From contig CAMWLS010000009.1 in NCBI GenBank assembly GCA_947175205.1, forward strand, positions 1 through 60,058: 60,058 nucleotides of DNA. The letters are read 5' to 3'. The stretch is from an uncultured Porphyromonadaceae bacterium (lineage in GTDB: Bacteria > Bacteroidota > Bacteroidia > Bacteroidales > Muribaculaceae). Under the pieces are notes generated by a model. The model worked only from the letters and a program-made list of their open reading frames with translations, did not search any database and had not been told where the DNA came from. Positions 8,659 through 17,705 of the stretch are shown here, one piece after another (the first letter of the stretch is position 1; each line of letters begins with the position of its first letter). The position numbers were made by a program, and so were the translations under genes.

Positions 8659-9858
8659 TTAATGATGATGTGAGTGACCTTCCGGTATTGCACCGGATGC
8701 TTCTGCCAGACGCACGGTTATTGCCCCTTCTGTGACAATATCATCTCCGGGTGTAATACCGGTTGATATTGTAGCTTTTTTGCCATCTGATGACGCCACA
8801 GTAACAGGGAGTTTCTGATAGCAATCTTCATCCAGACGTTTGTAAACAAAGAAGTTACCTTGCTGTTCTATAAGGGCCGTTACCGGTACTGATATGCCCT
8901 TTGATATGTTATCTGTCAGCAGATAAACAGTAGTGGCCATTCCTGAGGTGAGACCCTGGGCAGAGGATGCGGGAAGTGACAGCCAAACGGGAATATATCC
9001 GCTTGTACCGGGGTTAGAGACAGATGTATTGGATGCAAGTATGGTGCCACCGTTCTCTTTAAGGTTAATAATATTTTCAGAATAAGGAATACAGATATTT
9101 GCATCTGTGATACCTGAGACGGCTGATGCATATTTAGCGGATAAATCAACCTTTACTGTAAGTGCTCCAGTTGAGGCTATATCACCTACTATATCTCCGG
9201 CATTTACAAAAGACCCCGATGATATATTAAGATTTGTAATCACGCCCCCTTTGACGGCTCTTACTGTGTTTCCGGCTGATGGACTGTATGAAGCCTGGGC
9301 CTGGGCGAGAGCTGCCACTGCAGCGTTATATTCTGATGCAGTAACCAGTTTCTCCTCATATAAAGGCTTGAGCCTTTCCACCTCTTTTCTGGCTGCCTCC
9401 AGAGCAGCTTTGGCTGCTTGGTTTGAGTTACCGCCACTGACAGCTGATGTGTTTATTGTGGCTATGGCCTGTCCGGCCTTTACTTGCGTGCCTACTGTGA
9501 TTCCTTTAGATAAAGTAATGACGCCTGATGTAGGAGCTACCATTGCTGACGCATTGTCTGCTGAAGATGTTATCATGGCTGAAGCTTTAATTGTCCGGCT
9601 GATGTTGTCTTCTGTAATTACTGTGGTCTTTACTCCCATACGTTCCGCCATCTCAGGTTCAAGTGTTATTACTCCGGCAGCCTCATGTTCTGATTCATGG
9701 TCGTGGTCGTGTTCATGTTCATGACCATGAGTATGCTCTGCCTCATGGTCATGGTTGTGTGCGCTCTCATCATGATCTGATGAATGGGTACTACAGGCGT
9801 TGAGACCAAGTAGCCATAGACATGCGGCTGTGACTGTAAATATGTTTCTTATCTTCAT
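8659..9858 (-). CDS. RND adaptor lipoprotein with His-rich N-terminus (CzcB/CusB-like)
   Basis: 399 residues, first gene of the efflux operon. A lipoprotein signal ends in LNAC with Cys22 as the lipidated residue. Residues about 24-60 are extremely rich in His, Asp and Glu (a dozen or so His, in HxH and HDHDH patterns), and the C-terminus ends HSHHH. The rest is a membrane-fusion protein: lipoyl-like halves around residues 95-130 and 200-225, a short helical hairpin between them, and a beta-barrel after 230. The His-rich parts probably bind metal in the periplasm and suggest zinc, cobalt, nickel or copper handling rather than drug efflux. Confidence 0.9.
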   Translation of the reverse strand: MKIRNIFTVTAACLWLLGLNACSTHSSDHDESAHNHDHEAEHTHGHEHEHDHDHESEHEAAGVITLEPEMAERMGVKTTVITEDNISRTIKASAMITSSADNASAMVAPTSGVITLSKGITVGTQVKAGQAIATINTSAVSGGNSNQAAKAALEAARKEVERLKPLYEEKLVTASEYNAAVAALAQAQASYSPSAGNTVRAVKGGVITNLNISSGSFVNAGDIVGDIASTGALTVKVDLSAKYASAVSGITDANICIPYSENIINLKENGGTILASNTSVSNPGTSGYIPVWLSLPASSAQGLTSGMATTVYLLTDNISKGISVPVTALIEQQGNFFVYKRLDEDCYQKLPVTVASSDGKKATISTGITPGDDIVTEGAITVRLAEASGAIPEGHSHHH

Positions 9859-10262
9859 TTGGATATATGGTTTTCGTTTATTTTGCGAAGTTACAATATT
9901 TATCTGAGAGTGAATAATTTTAAAGATAATGGAAAGGGATATACCCTTAAGAGGGTAGAGAACTGTAATTATGTATTTTGAATAAAAATTGATAAGTACT
10001 CATTGTGTAGTTTGTCTAATTTGGTGAAATGCGAAATTGAAATGATTGAATCTTTTAGATTGTATAAATTATGAAAAGTTTTCCAAAATATTTTTTAAAC
10101 GCCTATATGTTAGGGTTTTGAAAAATATGTATGCTAAAATAGTTTCCCAAAAATGGAGAGTTTTATGGTTATTGGAGGTTAAATATTTGCTTGTTTAGAT
10201 ATTTGTTTATAGTTTTGCCAAACCAAATAATACCATCACAAAGCAATATATACCTCAATATA
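9859..10262. promoter_or_regulatory. Divergent control region with nested inverted repeats
   Basis: A 404-base gene-free stretch between the efflux operon and nrdD. At 9934-9957 two overlapping inverted repeats share an arm: aaggg/ccctt (9934-9938 with 9944-9948) and taccct/agggta (9942-9947 with 9952-9957). They lie about 80-100 bases upstream of the adaptor gene and could be a metal-regulator operator. The rest is AT-rich; no clear TAnnTTTG box was found for nrdD and no coding potential is seen. Confidence 0.35.
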
Positions 10263-12470
10263 ATGATTCAGACAGTATTAAAGAGAGACGGACGTGTAGT
10301 GGGTTTTAATGAGGAAAAAATTAAAGCCGCAATTCGCAAGGCTATGCTTACCACAGAGCTTGGAGAAGATGAAGGTCTTATACATAAAATTACAGACCGT
10401 ATTGCACTCACCGGGGCAGAACAGATGACGGTAGAGGATATCCAGGACCGTGTGGAAGTGGAGTTGATGAAAAGCCCGAGAAAGGAGGTAGCAAAGAAAT
10501 ATATTGCATACAGAGACCAGCGCAATATTGCCCGCAGAGCTAAGACGCGAGATATATTCCTTGAGATAATTGAGGCAAAGAGTAATGATATTACCCGTGA
10601 AAATGCAAACATGAATGCAGAGTCTCCGGCCGGTATGATGATGAAATTTGCCAGCGAGACCACGAAGCCCTTTGTTGATGACTATCTGTTATCAGCTGAA
10701 GCCCGTGATGCTGTCAGAAATGGGTATATACACATTCACGACAAAGATTATTATCCCACCAAGAGTCTGACCTGTGTGCAGCATCCCTTAGATAACATTC
10801 TGCGGGATGGTTTTATTGCAGGTCATGGTGAAAGTCGTCCAGCAAAGCGTATAGAGACAGCCAGTGTCATCGCATGTATCTCGCTTGAGACAGCGCAGAA
10901 TGAAATGCATGGAGGTCAGGCAATCCCTGCTTTTGATTTTTACCTCGCCCCGTATGTCCGTTCTTCCTTTATAGAAGAAGTAAAGAATTTAGAAAATTTA
11001 TATGGGCAAGATTTTTCAGACCTATATGATATAGAACTGAAAGATTATATCACTGAACCCCTTGACGGACTAACGGGTAAAGACAGAGTCTTGCGACATG
11101 CGATAAATCGCACTGTGAGCCGCGTGCATCAGGCTATGGAGGCTTTTATTCATAACATGAATACCATTCATTCGCGTGGTGGCAATCAGGTTGTTTTCAG
11201 TTCCATTAATTATGGAACTGATACATCAGCAGAAGGCCGGTGTATTATACGTGAGCTTCTTAATTCTACCTATGAAGGAGTGGGGAATGGAGCCACAGCT
11301 ATATTCCCAATACAGATATGGAAAAAGAAACGCGGCGTGAGTTATCTTCCGGAAGATCCGAACTATGACCTATATCAGCTGGCCTGTAAGGTGACGGCAA
11401 GAAGGTTCTTCCCCAATTTTGTAAATTTGGATGCCACGTTTAACCAGCATGAGAAATGGAATGTAGAGGACCCCAAACGTTATCTATATGAAGTTGCCAC
11501 TATGGGGTGCCGCACGCGCGTATTTGAGAACAGGTTTGGAGAAAAGACTTCCGTAGGACGTGGTAATCTCAGTTTTACAACTATAAATATTGTGCGCCTG
11601 GCACTGGAATGTCGGAATATTGTGGATGAGAAAGAACGTGTAGAGGCATTCTTCCGCAAACTTGATTCTGTGCTTGAACTCACGGCAAGACAGCTATGTG
11701 ACAGATATGAGTTCCAGAAAACAGCGCTGGCAAAACAGTTCCCTCTGGTTATGTCCAAGTTGTGGAATGAGAGCGGGAAACTGGATTCTACGGATACCAT
11801 AGAACCTGTAATAAAGCACGGCACCTTGGGAATAGGCTTCATAGGCCTGGCAGAATGTCTGGTAGCCCTTACCGGAAAGCACCACGGAGAGAGTGACAGC
11901 TCACAGCAGTTGGGTTTGCGCATTGTCAGTCACATGCGTAGCAGAGCTAATGAATTCAGTGAGAAGTATGACCATAATTTTTCCATTTTGGCAACACCGG
12001 CAGAGGGCCTTTCAGGTAAATTCACCACAAAAGACCGCAAAACATATGGTGTGATTGAAGGAATTACGGATAAGATTTATTATACAAACTCTAACCACGT
12101 TCCGGTTTACTATCATTGTTCACCCAGACACAAGGCAAAAATTGAAGCTCCATATCATGAGCTTACCAGAGGTGGTCATATATTCTATGTGGAAATAGAC
12201 GGTGATGCCACTCACAATCCCCAGGCCGTCTGTGATATTGTGGATTTAATGGACAAGCATAATATAGGCTATTGCTCTGTGAATCACAACAGGAACAGAT
12301 GTATGTCCTGTGGCTATGAAGATGCATCAGAGAATCTTGAGGAATGTCCCAAGTGTCACAGTCATGCCATTGACAGACTCCAGCGTATCACGGGCTACCT
12401 TGTTGGAACAACTGACCGCTGGAATAATGCCAAATTGGCTGAGCTGAATGACAGAGTAGTGCATAAATAA
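10263..12470 (+). CDS. nrdD: Anaerobic (class III) ribonucleoside-triphosphate reductase
   Basis: Makes deoxyribonucleotides from NTPs without oxygen, using a glycyl radical set by NrdG. The start at 10263 gives 735 residues beginning MIQTVLKRDGR, the usual N-terminus with an ATP-cone domain (about 1-90); an upstream in-frame ATG at 10191 would add 24 unlikely residues. The C-terminus has the zinc site Cys680/Cys683/Cys695/Cys698 and the radical glycine, Gly711, in RITGYLVGT. nrdG follows after 3 bases, so they form one transcription unit. This fits an anaerobic gut organism. Confidence 0.97.
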   Translation: MIQTVLKRDGRVVGFNEEKIKAAIRKAMLTTELGEDEGLIHKITDRIALTGAEQMTVEDIQDRVEVELMKSPRKEVAKKYIAYRDQRNIARRAKTRDIFLEIIEAKSNDITRENANMNAESPAGMMMKFASETTKPFVDDYLLSAEARDAVRNGYIHIHDKDYYPTKSLTCVQHPLDNILRDGFIAGHGESRPAKRIETASVIACISLETAQNEMHGGQAIPAFDFYLAPYVRSSFIEEVKNLENLYGQDFSDLYDIELKDYITEPLDGLTGKDRVLRHAINRTVSRVHQAMEAFIHNMNTIHSRGGNQVVFSSINYGTDTSAEGRCIIRELLNSTYEGVGNGATAIFPIQIWKKKRGVSYLPEDPNYDLYQLACKVTARRFFPNFVNLDATFNQHEKWNVEDPKRYLYEVATMGCRTRVFENRFGEKTSVGRGNLSFTTINIVRLALECRNIVDEKERVEAFFRKLDSVLELTARQLCDRYEFQKTALAKQFPLVMSKLWNESGKLDSTDTIEPVIKHGTLGIGFIGLAECLVALTGKHHGESDSSQQLGLRIVSHMRSRANEFSEKYDHNFSILATPAEGLSGKFTTKDRKTYGVIEGITDKIYYTNSNHVPVYYHCSPRHKAKIEAPYHELTRGGHIFYVEIDGDATHNPQAVCDIVDLMDKHNIGYCSVNHNRNRCMSCGYEDASENLEECPKCHSHAIDRLQRITGYLVGTTDRWNNAKLAELNDRVVHK

Positions 12471-12473
12471 GAT

Positions 12474-12929
12474 ATGCGGGTACTGGATATCATAGCCGGA
12501 ACCTCTGTGGATGGTCCCGGCTTACGTACATCAATTTATTTTGCCGGTTGTCATCATCAGTGCTCGGGCTGTCATAATCCACAAAGTTGGAATCCTGATG
12601 GTGGGGTAGATATGACGGAGAAACAGTTGCTGGATGTGATAGAACGTGAAGGGTTTAATGTTACCTTCACGGGCGGCGACCCCATGTATATTGCTCATGA
12701 ACTATTACCCCTTGCGCAGGAGCTTAAGGAACGCGGCTATAATATCTGGTGTTATACCGGATTTACTATTGAAGAGTTGTATGGCCGGGAAGACTGTGCC
12801 CGGCTTATGGAGTATATAGATACCGTAGTTGACGGACCGTTTATTGAGAGTCTCAGAGATACCTCATTACCCTTCAGAGGTTCTTCTAATCAGAGAATAA
12901 TCCATCTTAAGGGTGGAGGTGGCTTTTGA
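12474..12929 (+). CDS. nrdG: Class III ribonucleotide reductase activating enzyme (radical SAM)
   Basis: 151 residues. The radical-SAM cluster motif CxxxCxxC is at Cys26, Cys30 and Cys33 (AGCHHQCSGCHNP), followed by the SAM-binding TGGDPM segment. It cleaves S-adenosylmethionine to place the glycyl radical on NrdD. The gene starts 3 bases after nrdD. Its last 23 bases overlap the 3' end of the convergent membrane-protein gene, so both proteins share sequence at their C-terminal codons on opposite strands. Confidence 0.95.
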   Translation: MRVLDIIAGTSVDGPGLRTSIYFAGCHHQCSGCHNPQSWNPDGGVDMTEKQLLDVIEREGFNVTFTGGDPMYIAHELLPLAQELKERGYNIWCYTGFTIEELYGREDCARLMEYIDTVVDGPFIESLRDTSLPFRGSSNQRIIHLKGGGGF

Positions 12930-13443
12930 TATAATCAACCATTTTATCCGGTTGCTTACACCCAAGAACATACTTGTCTCCGTTTTTGAGACGGATGAGA
13001 AAGCAGTCTGAAGCTTTGCCATAAAAGCCATAGTACCTGCCTATGTCACCCTCTCTAAATATCCCCCGGTAGCCCATAAATCCTCCGGATGCGCATATTA
13101 TTATTGCGCCCATCGTAGGTTTGAAAAGTTCAATACTTTTTACATTGCTTATGGGTATTCTCTTACTCTTAAGAATACTACCTAAGATAATATTTTGGTT
13201 ATCCGCCTTAATATATGCAGCCCCGTATATGAGCGCGTAATTTATGAGAATGAGATAAGATGCCAGAAACGGAAAAAATAGGTATTCTATCTTAACGGTT
13301 GCAATGCACCCTATAAACAGTACGGCAAATATTATAACCGTAATGCAAATGGTATATCGGCTGTAAGAGATGATTGACTTCACGAGTATATTATTTCGTT
13401 TCCCAAAATTACTTATTTGATTCAGAAATAACTCATGATGCAT
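12907..13443 (-). CDS. Membrane protein with bacterial PH-like domain
   Basis: 178 residues. Two adjacent hydrophobic segments (about residues 30-49 and 54-75) form a membrane hairpin, followed by a beta-rich domain with the PH-like pattern IPISNVKSIELFKPT, a later RGIFREGDIGRYYGFYG segment, and a final helix. This arrangement resembles the small bPH-domain membrane proteins of Bacteroidetes. No enzymatic role is suggested. It lies after the pullulanase operon on the same strand, but the terminator at 13467-13509 separates them. The C-terminal codons overlap nrdG. Confidence 0.7.
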   Translation of the reverse strand: MHHELFLNQISNFGKRNNILVKSIISYSRYTICITVIIFAVLFIGCIATVKIEYLFFPFLASYLILINYALIYGAAYIKADNQNIILGSILKSKRIPISNVKSIELFKPTMGAIIICASGGFMGYRGIFREGDIGRYYGFYGKASDCFLIRLKNGDKYVLGCKQPDKMVDYIKSHLHP

Positions 13444-13466
13444 AATAAATATGTTATGATTAAGAA

Positions 13467-13509
13467 TAAAAATGGAGACTGCACCATGAAGTTACGGTAC
13501 AGTCTCCAT
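13467..13509 (-). terminator. Intrinsic terminator after pullulanase
   Basis: Stem arms 13472-13481 and 13500-13509 with further pairing inside; on the minus strand the stem is followed by five T residues. Confidence 0.75.
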
Positions 13510-13534
13510 ATTGGGATGATTTAGTCTGCTATTT

Positions 13535-15544
13535 TTATCTATATAATATGAGCGCAGATGTCGGAGCCACACTAACCTGGCCACCCTTTGATGTTCCAAG
13601 TCCGTCAGGATTTATCATGCCGTCGTTTGCTACAATAGTCCACTGACCTTTAGGAATCTTTACTGTTACTGCTTCAGGATTTCCATTAAATATTACTTTT
13701 ATTTCTTTCCATGAATCACCGTTAGCATGATCTTTGAGGGAGTAAGAAATAACATTATCAGCTTTTACTTCATCAAAAACAAGGTGCTTGGCAATATCCT
13801 GGGCAGATGTCATACGGAAAGCCGGGTGCTCACGGCGGAGACGTATCAGATTCTTATAATAATTGAACTGGTCTGAATTGATGTTTTTGAGTTCCCAGTT
13901 TATGGCATTGATACTGTCAGGGCTCTTATATGAATTGTGGACGCCTTTCTTATCTCTGAAAACTTCTTCTCCGGCAAACATAAATGGAGTTCCCTGAGAA
14001 GTGAATACTATGGTCTGGGCAAGACGGGCTGCACGCTGACGTTCAGCTTCTGTACTGCCTTCCATTGACTTTGCAAGTTTATCAGTAAGCGTCAGGTCAT
14101 CATGACAGCTTACATAATTTATGATTTGTAAAGGTGATGTAGCATAAGCGAATTTTGAATTATTACCTTTGCTATAATCCACCTGAGGATGAGCTGTGGA
14201 TGCAACAATACCTATTTTGACAGTCTCCTCATTGCCAGGTTTTCCGGTGGCAAAACCACGGTCCTGCGCATTTGAGTAGTGACCCTTGACGGCATCGCGT
14301 ATATCATCACTGAATACTGCAATACCTTCCATCTTTGAAACATTCTCTTTCAGTGCGCGTTTCTCAACAGGCAGAGGTGAGTCGCCGGCCGTCCAGCCCT
14401 CTCCGTAAACAAATATATTGGGGTCAATTTCTTTTAACGCTGCTGCCACCTGGTTCATGGTCTCAATATCATGTATTGCCATAAGGTCAAAGCGGAAGCC
14501 GTCTATGTGATATTCCTTAGCCCAGTATTTAACTGAGTTTATGATATAGTCACGCATCATCTGACGCTCTGAGGCAGTTTCATTACCGCATCCAGAGGCA
14601 TCACTGTATGAGCCATCCTCGCGATGACGGTAAAAATATCCGGGTGCAGTGAGGCTAAAATTTGAATTGTCATTATTTGCAGTATGATTGTAAACTACAT
14701 CCATGATGACGGCTATACCCTGATCATGAAGGGATTTAACCATTTCCTTCATTTCTTTTACGCGCGTAGCCGGATTTGCAGGATCTGTGGAGTAACTGCC
14801 TTCCGGTACATTGTAATTCCATGGGTCATAACCCCAGTTATACTCATTAGCCGGAAGATTTGCCTCATCCACAGAGTTATAGTCGTATGACGGAAGTATA
14901 TGTATATGGGTAACACCTAACTCCTTCAGATGATCAATGCCTGTCTTATCTCCGTGACTGTTAGTAGTATAGGGTTCAGTCAGCGCCAGGAATTTACCCT
15001 TATGGGCTATTCCTGAACTGGGGTGAATGCTGAAATCGCGATGGTGCATCTCATAAATTACGGCATCATTAATATTACCCTTGAACGGATTGCTGTCCTT
15101 CTCCCAACCTTCAGGATTCGTAGTGCTGAAATCTATTATAGCTGCACGCTGTCCGTTTGTACCTGCGGCCTTAGCATATATACCCGGGGTTTCATCCAGC
15201 CACTTGCCGTTTACTTTGAGCCTGAAAGTGTAAAACTTTCCGTAAAGCTGTTCTGAAACAGAGGCGCGCCACACTTTATCCGCGCCTTGTGTCATGGGAA
15301 GGGTAGTGAATGGCTTGCCATTCCGATCTGTGTTATACAGCAGTACTTCAGCCTCAGTAGCTTCTGGTGACCAAACAGCAAAGTGGGTTCCGGATGAATT
15401 TACGGTAAGTTCCAGATCTGAACCGTTATAAGCAGTAAAAGAATCAAAGCGCTTATCAGAGGCTACACTCTCTGCAGCTGAACCGCAAAGCAAAGCACCC
15501 CAGAATAGGGCGCCGGCAGTGATTTTCATAAATTTTCTATTCAT
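13535..15544 (-). CDS. pulA: Secreted type I pullulanase (GH13)
   Basis: 669 residues, probably hydrolysing alpha-1,6 bonds in pullulan, glycogen or branched starch fragments. A signal peptide covers about residues 1-29. An N-terminal CBM48-like beta domain (about 45-140) precedes a GH13 barrel. Visible motifs: the pullulanase-type YNWGYDPWNY (235-244), region I DVVYNHT (282-288), region II GFRFDLM with nucleophile Asp353, region III YGEGW with acid/base Glu382, and region IV SCHDD (479-483) with Asp482. It is second in an operon with a short T9SS-tail protein 24 bases upstream. No lipobox is seen, so it is likely periplasmic. Confidence 0.93.
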   Translation of the reverse strand: MNRKFMKITAGALFWGALLCGSAAESVASDKRFDSFTAYNGSDLELTVNSSGTHFAVWSPEATEAEVLLYNTDRNGKPFTTLPMTQGADKVWRASVSEQLYGKFYTFRLKVNGKWLDETPGIYAKAAGTNGQRAAIIDFSTTNPEGWEKDSNPFKGNINDAVIYEMHHRDFSIHPSSGIAHKGKFLALTEPYTTNSHGDKTGIDHLKELGVTHIHILPSYDYNSVDEANLPANEYNWGYDPWNYNVPEGSYSTDPANPATRVKEMKEMVKSLHDQGIAVIMDVVYNHTANNDNSNFSLTAPGYFYRHREDGSYSDASGCGNETASERQMMRDYIINSVKYWAKEYHIDGFRFDLMAIHDIETMNQVAAALKEIDPNIFVYGEGWTAGDSPLPVEKRALKENVSKMEGIAVFSDDIRDAVKGHYSNAQDRGFATGKPGNEETVKIGIVASTAHPQVDYSKGNNSKFAYATSPLQIINYVSCHDDLTLTDKLAKSMEGSTEAERQRAARLAQTIVFTSQGTPFMFAGEEVFRDKKGVHNSYKSPDSINAINWELKNINSDQFNYYKNLIRLRREHPAFRMTSAQDIAKHLVFDEVKADNVISYSLKDHANGDSWKEIKVIFNGNPEAVTVKIPKGQWTIVANDGMINPDGLGTSKGGQVSVAPTSALILYR

Positions 15545-15568
15545 TTATTGGGAGTTTGAATGTTAATT

Positions 15569-15883
15569 TCAACGTATTATTATTCTTGATGATTTCTTTT
15601 CTGTTTTAACTATATAATAACCTGAAGGTAATTCACATGTTGTAGTCCCAGGGACCGCTTCAAATGATTTTACGGCTTGTCCTGTGAGCGCGTAAACATA
15701 TATAGGTTCAGATAACTCGCCGGTATTGTTAATTACAAGCTGATGCCCCTGAACTTTAATTTCAATTGAATTAATTTCAGTATGTATATCAGAAATCTCA
15801 GGCTTCTCGGAAACATTGGCATAAATACTTCCGGTAAAGCCCAACATAGATATTATCAGTATTATGAGTATTCGTATTTTCAT
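15569..15883 (-). CDS. Small secreted protein consisting mostly of a T9SS-type tail
   Basis: 104 residues. After a signal peptide (about 1-22, ending near SIYA) only about 80 residues remain, and these look like a Por secretion system type A sorting domain: IEIKVQGHQLVI, IYVYALTGQAVKSF and a final GYYIVKTEKKSSRIIIR. There is no cargo domain. It sits upstream of pulA with its own good promoter (15913-15943). It could be a remnant of a larger exported protein or a free-standing CTD-like factor. Confidence 0.75.
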   Translation of the reverse strand: MKIRILIILIISMLGFTGSIYANVSEKPEISDIHTEINSIEIKVQGHQLVINNTGELSEPIYVYALTGQAVKSFEAVPGTTTCELPSGYYIVKTEKKSSRIIIR

Positions 15884-15912
15884 GGTGTTTTATGTCAGTA
15901 AGTTAGCTAATA

Positions 15913-15943
15913 CAAAAATACAGAATTATTGTGTAAATGCAAA
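15913..15943 (-). promoter_or_regulatory. Promoter of the tail-protein/pulA operon
   Basis: On the minus strand TTTG (15943-15940), a 19-base spacer and TATTTTTG (15920-15913), a near-ideal Bacteroidetes promoter about 30 bases before the start codon. Confidence 0.75.
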
Positions 15944-16094
15944 ATTAAAATCATGTTATTAAACATATTATATCTTGATAAATTAAGTTTTAGTGAAGTT
16001 ATATGATAATGTCTTAAAAAAGTTTGCAAATCAAGGAAACTATGGCTATTTTAGCCCTCCCAACTATAACTAACATCCAATATAAAACTAAACC

Positions 16095-17597
16095 ATGAAT
16101 AATCCTTTCTCTCTCCATTGTAATCCGGTAATCCGTTTCTTACAGAAGAATCCCAAGGATATCACTCTTGATGACATAATTAGATATGTCGGTGAGAACG
16201 GTATAAAGATGATTAATTTTATGTATCCGGCGGGAGACGGACGTCTTAAAACGCTGAATTTTGTTATTAATGATTTGTCATATCTACGTACCATTCTGAC
16301 TCTTGGTGAGCGCGTTGATGGATCGTCACTGTTTGATTTTGTGAATGCCGGTAGTTCGGATCTTTATGTTGTTCCCCGTTACCGTACTGTATTTGTAGAC
16401 CCTATTTCCGAAATTCCCACGCTTACGTTCCTGTGTTCTTATTTCAATAAGGATGGAAAGCCCCTGGAAGGTGCGCCTGAGCGTACCTTACAGCGTGCAT
16501 GTGAACTTCTTACGGAAGATACCGGGCTGGCATTGCAGGCCATGGGTGAACTGGAATATTATGTAATCTCACAGGACACGGGCAATTTTGCCGCAACAGA
16601 CCAGAAGGGTTATCATGAATCAGCTCCATTTGCCAAGCATAACGAATTCAGAACCAGATGTATGATGGCAATTGCCGCCACAGGCGCAAAGATAAAATAT
16701 GGACATTCTGAAGTAGGAAACTTTACGCTTGCTGACAAAATATATGAGCAGAATGAGATAGAGTTCCTTCCTGTGGACGCATGTGATGCTGCTGATCAGC
16801 TGATGGTGGCTAAATGGATTATAAGGAATCTGGCGGCAAAAGAGAATCTTAATGTGACCTTTGCTCCAAAGATAACCGTAGGGAAAGCAGGTTCCGGGCT
16901 TCACATTCACATGCGTTTGCTGGACAAGAACGGGAAAAGCGTCATGCTTGAAGATGGAAAGTTAAGTGACACTGCTAAAAGGGCTATCGGGGGGCTGATG
17001 CTCATGGCGCCGGCATTGACGGCTTTTGGGAACAGGAACCCTACATCCTATTTCCGTCTTGTTCCCCATCAGGAATCTCCCACCAATATCTGTTGGGGAG
17101 ACAGAAACAGGTCTGTCTTAGTCCGTGTACCTTTGGGATGGACTTCTGACAGTGATATGTGCGCTGTGGCTAATCCTGGCTCTCATACTCCTGATGATAT
17201 GGATGCTTCACGTAAGCAGACAGTAGAAATCAGAAATGCTGACGGCTCAGCCAATATTTATCAGTTGTTAGCGGGACTGGCGGTGGCCATCAGATACGGA
17301 GTAATGCATCCGGATATCATGGAAACCGTGGAACGTACTTATGTGGACGTAAATATCCATGCACGTGAAAATGCTGAGAAGCTTAAGGCTTTGAGCTCAT
17401 TGCCGGCAAGTTGTTCTGAATCTGCTGACTGTCTGGAGCGCTCAAGGGAAGTTTTTGAACAGGGAGATGTCTTCCCTGCAGCAACCATTGATTCAATTAT
17501 CACCTATCTGCGTAGTTTTGATTCTAAGGAAACACAGGAAGCTCTTGAAAATACCTCTTTAATGTTAAAGATGGTGCAGAAGTACTTCCACTGTTAA
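16095..17597 (+). CDS. glnA: Glutamine synthetase (type I fold)
   Basis: 500 residues; joins ammonia to glutamate using ATP. A beta-grasp domain (about residues 20-110, with GSSLFDF) precedes the catalytic domain. Motifs include GELEYYVIS (metal-binding Glu), the GSGLHIHMRL ATP/His segment, NRNPTSYFRLVPHQESP and NRSVLVRVP (substrate Arg). The NPAPDLYKLPP-like adenylylation motif of enteric GS is not recognisable, so control is probably by another route. It is a single gene with a terminator behind it. It is clearly not the 730-residue type III enzyme also found in Bacteroides. Confidence 0.9.
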   Translation: MNNPFSLHCNPVIRFLQKNPKDITLDDIIRYVGENGIKMINFMYPAGDGRLKTLNFVINDLSYLRTILTLGERVDGSSLFDFVNAGSSDLYVVPRYRTVFVDPISEIPTLTFLCSYFNKDGKPLEGAPERTLQRACELLTEDTGLALQAMGELEYYVISQDTGNFAATDQKGYHESAPFAKHNEFRTRCMMAIAATGAKIKYGHSEVGNFTLADKIYEQNEIEFLPVDACDAADQLMVAKWIIRNLAAKENLNVTFAPKITVGKAGSGLHIHMRLLDKNGKSVMLEDGKLSDTAKRAIGGLMLMAPALTAFGNRNPTSYFRLVPHQESPTNICWGDRNRSVLVRVPLGWTSDSDMCAVANPGSHTPDDMDASRKQTVEIRNADGSANIYQLLAGLAVAIRYGVMHPDIMETVERTYVDVNIHARENAEKLKALSSLPASCSESADCLERSREVFEQGDVFPAATIDSIITYLRSFDSKETQEALENTSLMLKMVQKYFHC

Positions 17598-17627
17598 GAA
17601 ATAATCTCAGTCAAGTAAATAATAGTA

Positions 17628-17674
17628 AGAACTGCATGCTAAAAGTATTATGAAAACTTTTAATATGCAGTTCT
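17628..17674. terminator. Terminator shared by glnA and the MBL gene
   Basis: Arms 17628-17637 and 17665-17674 plus an inner pair 17641-17646/17656-17661; T-rich on the plus side. It lies between convergent genes. Confidence 0.7.
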
Positions 17675-17705
17675 CTTTGTTTCTAAAATAATTAGAAGCG
17701 TGTCC

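Noticed and set aside
8117-9724. Long plus-strand open frames (8117-8662, 9107-9724)
   Set aside because: They lie opposite the RND pump and adaptor genes and mirror their codon bias; translations are low-complexity and match nothing.
10191-10262. Longer nrdD N-terminus from the ATG at 10191
   Set aside because: The 24 extra residues are hydrophobic and unlike the family; the start at 10263 gives the usual MIQTVLKRDGR beginning.
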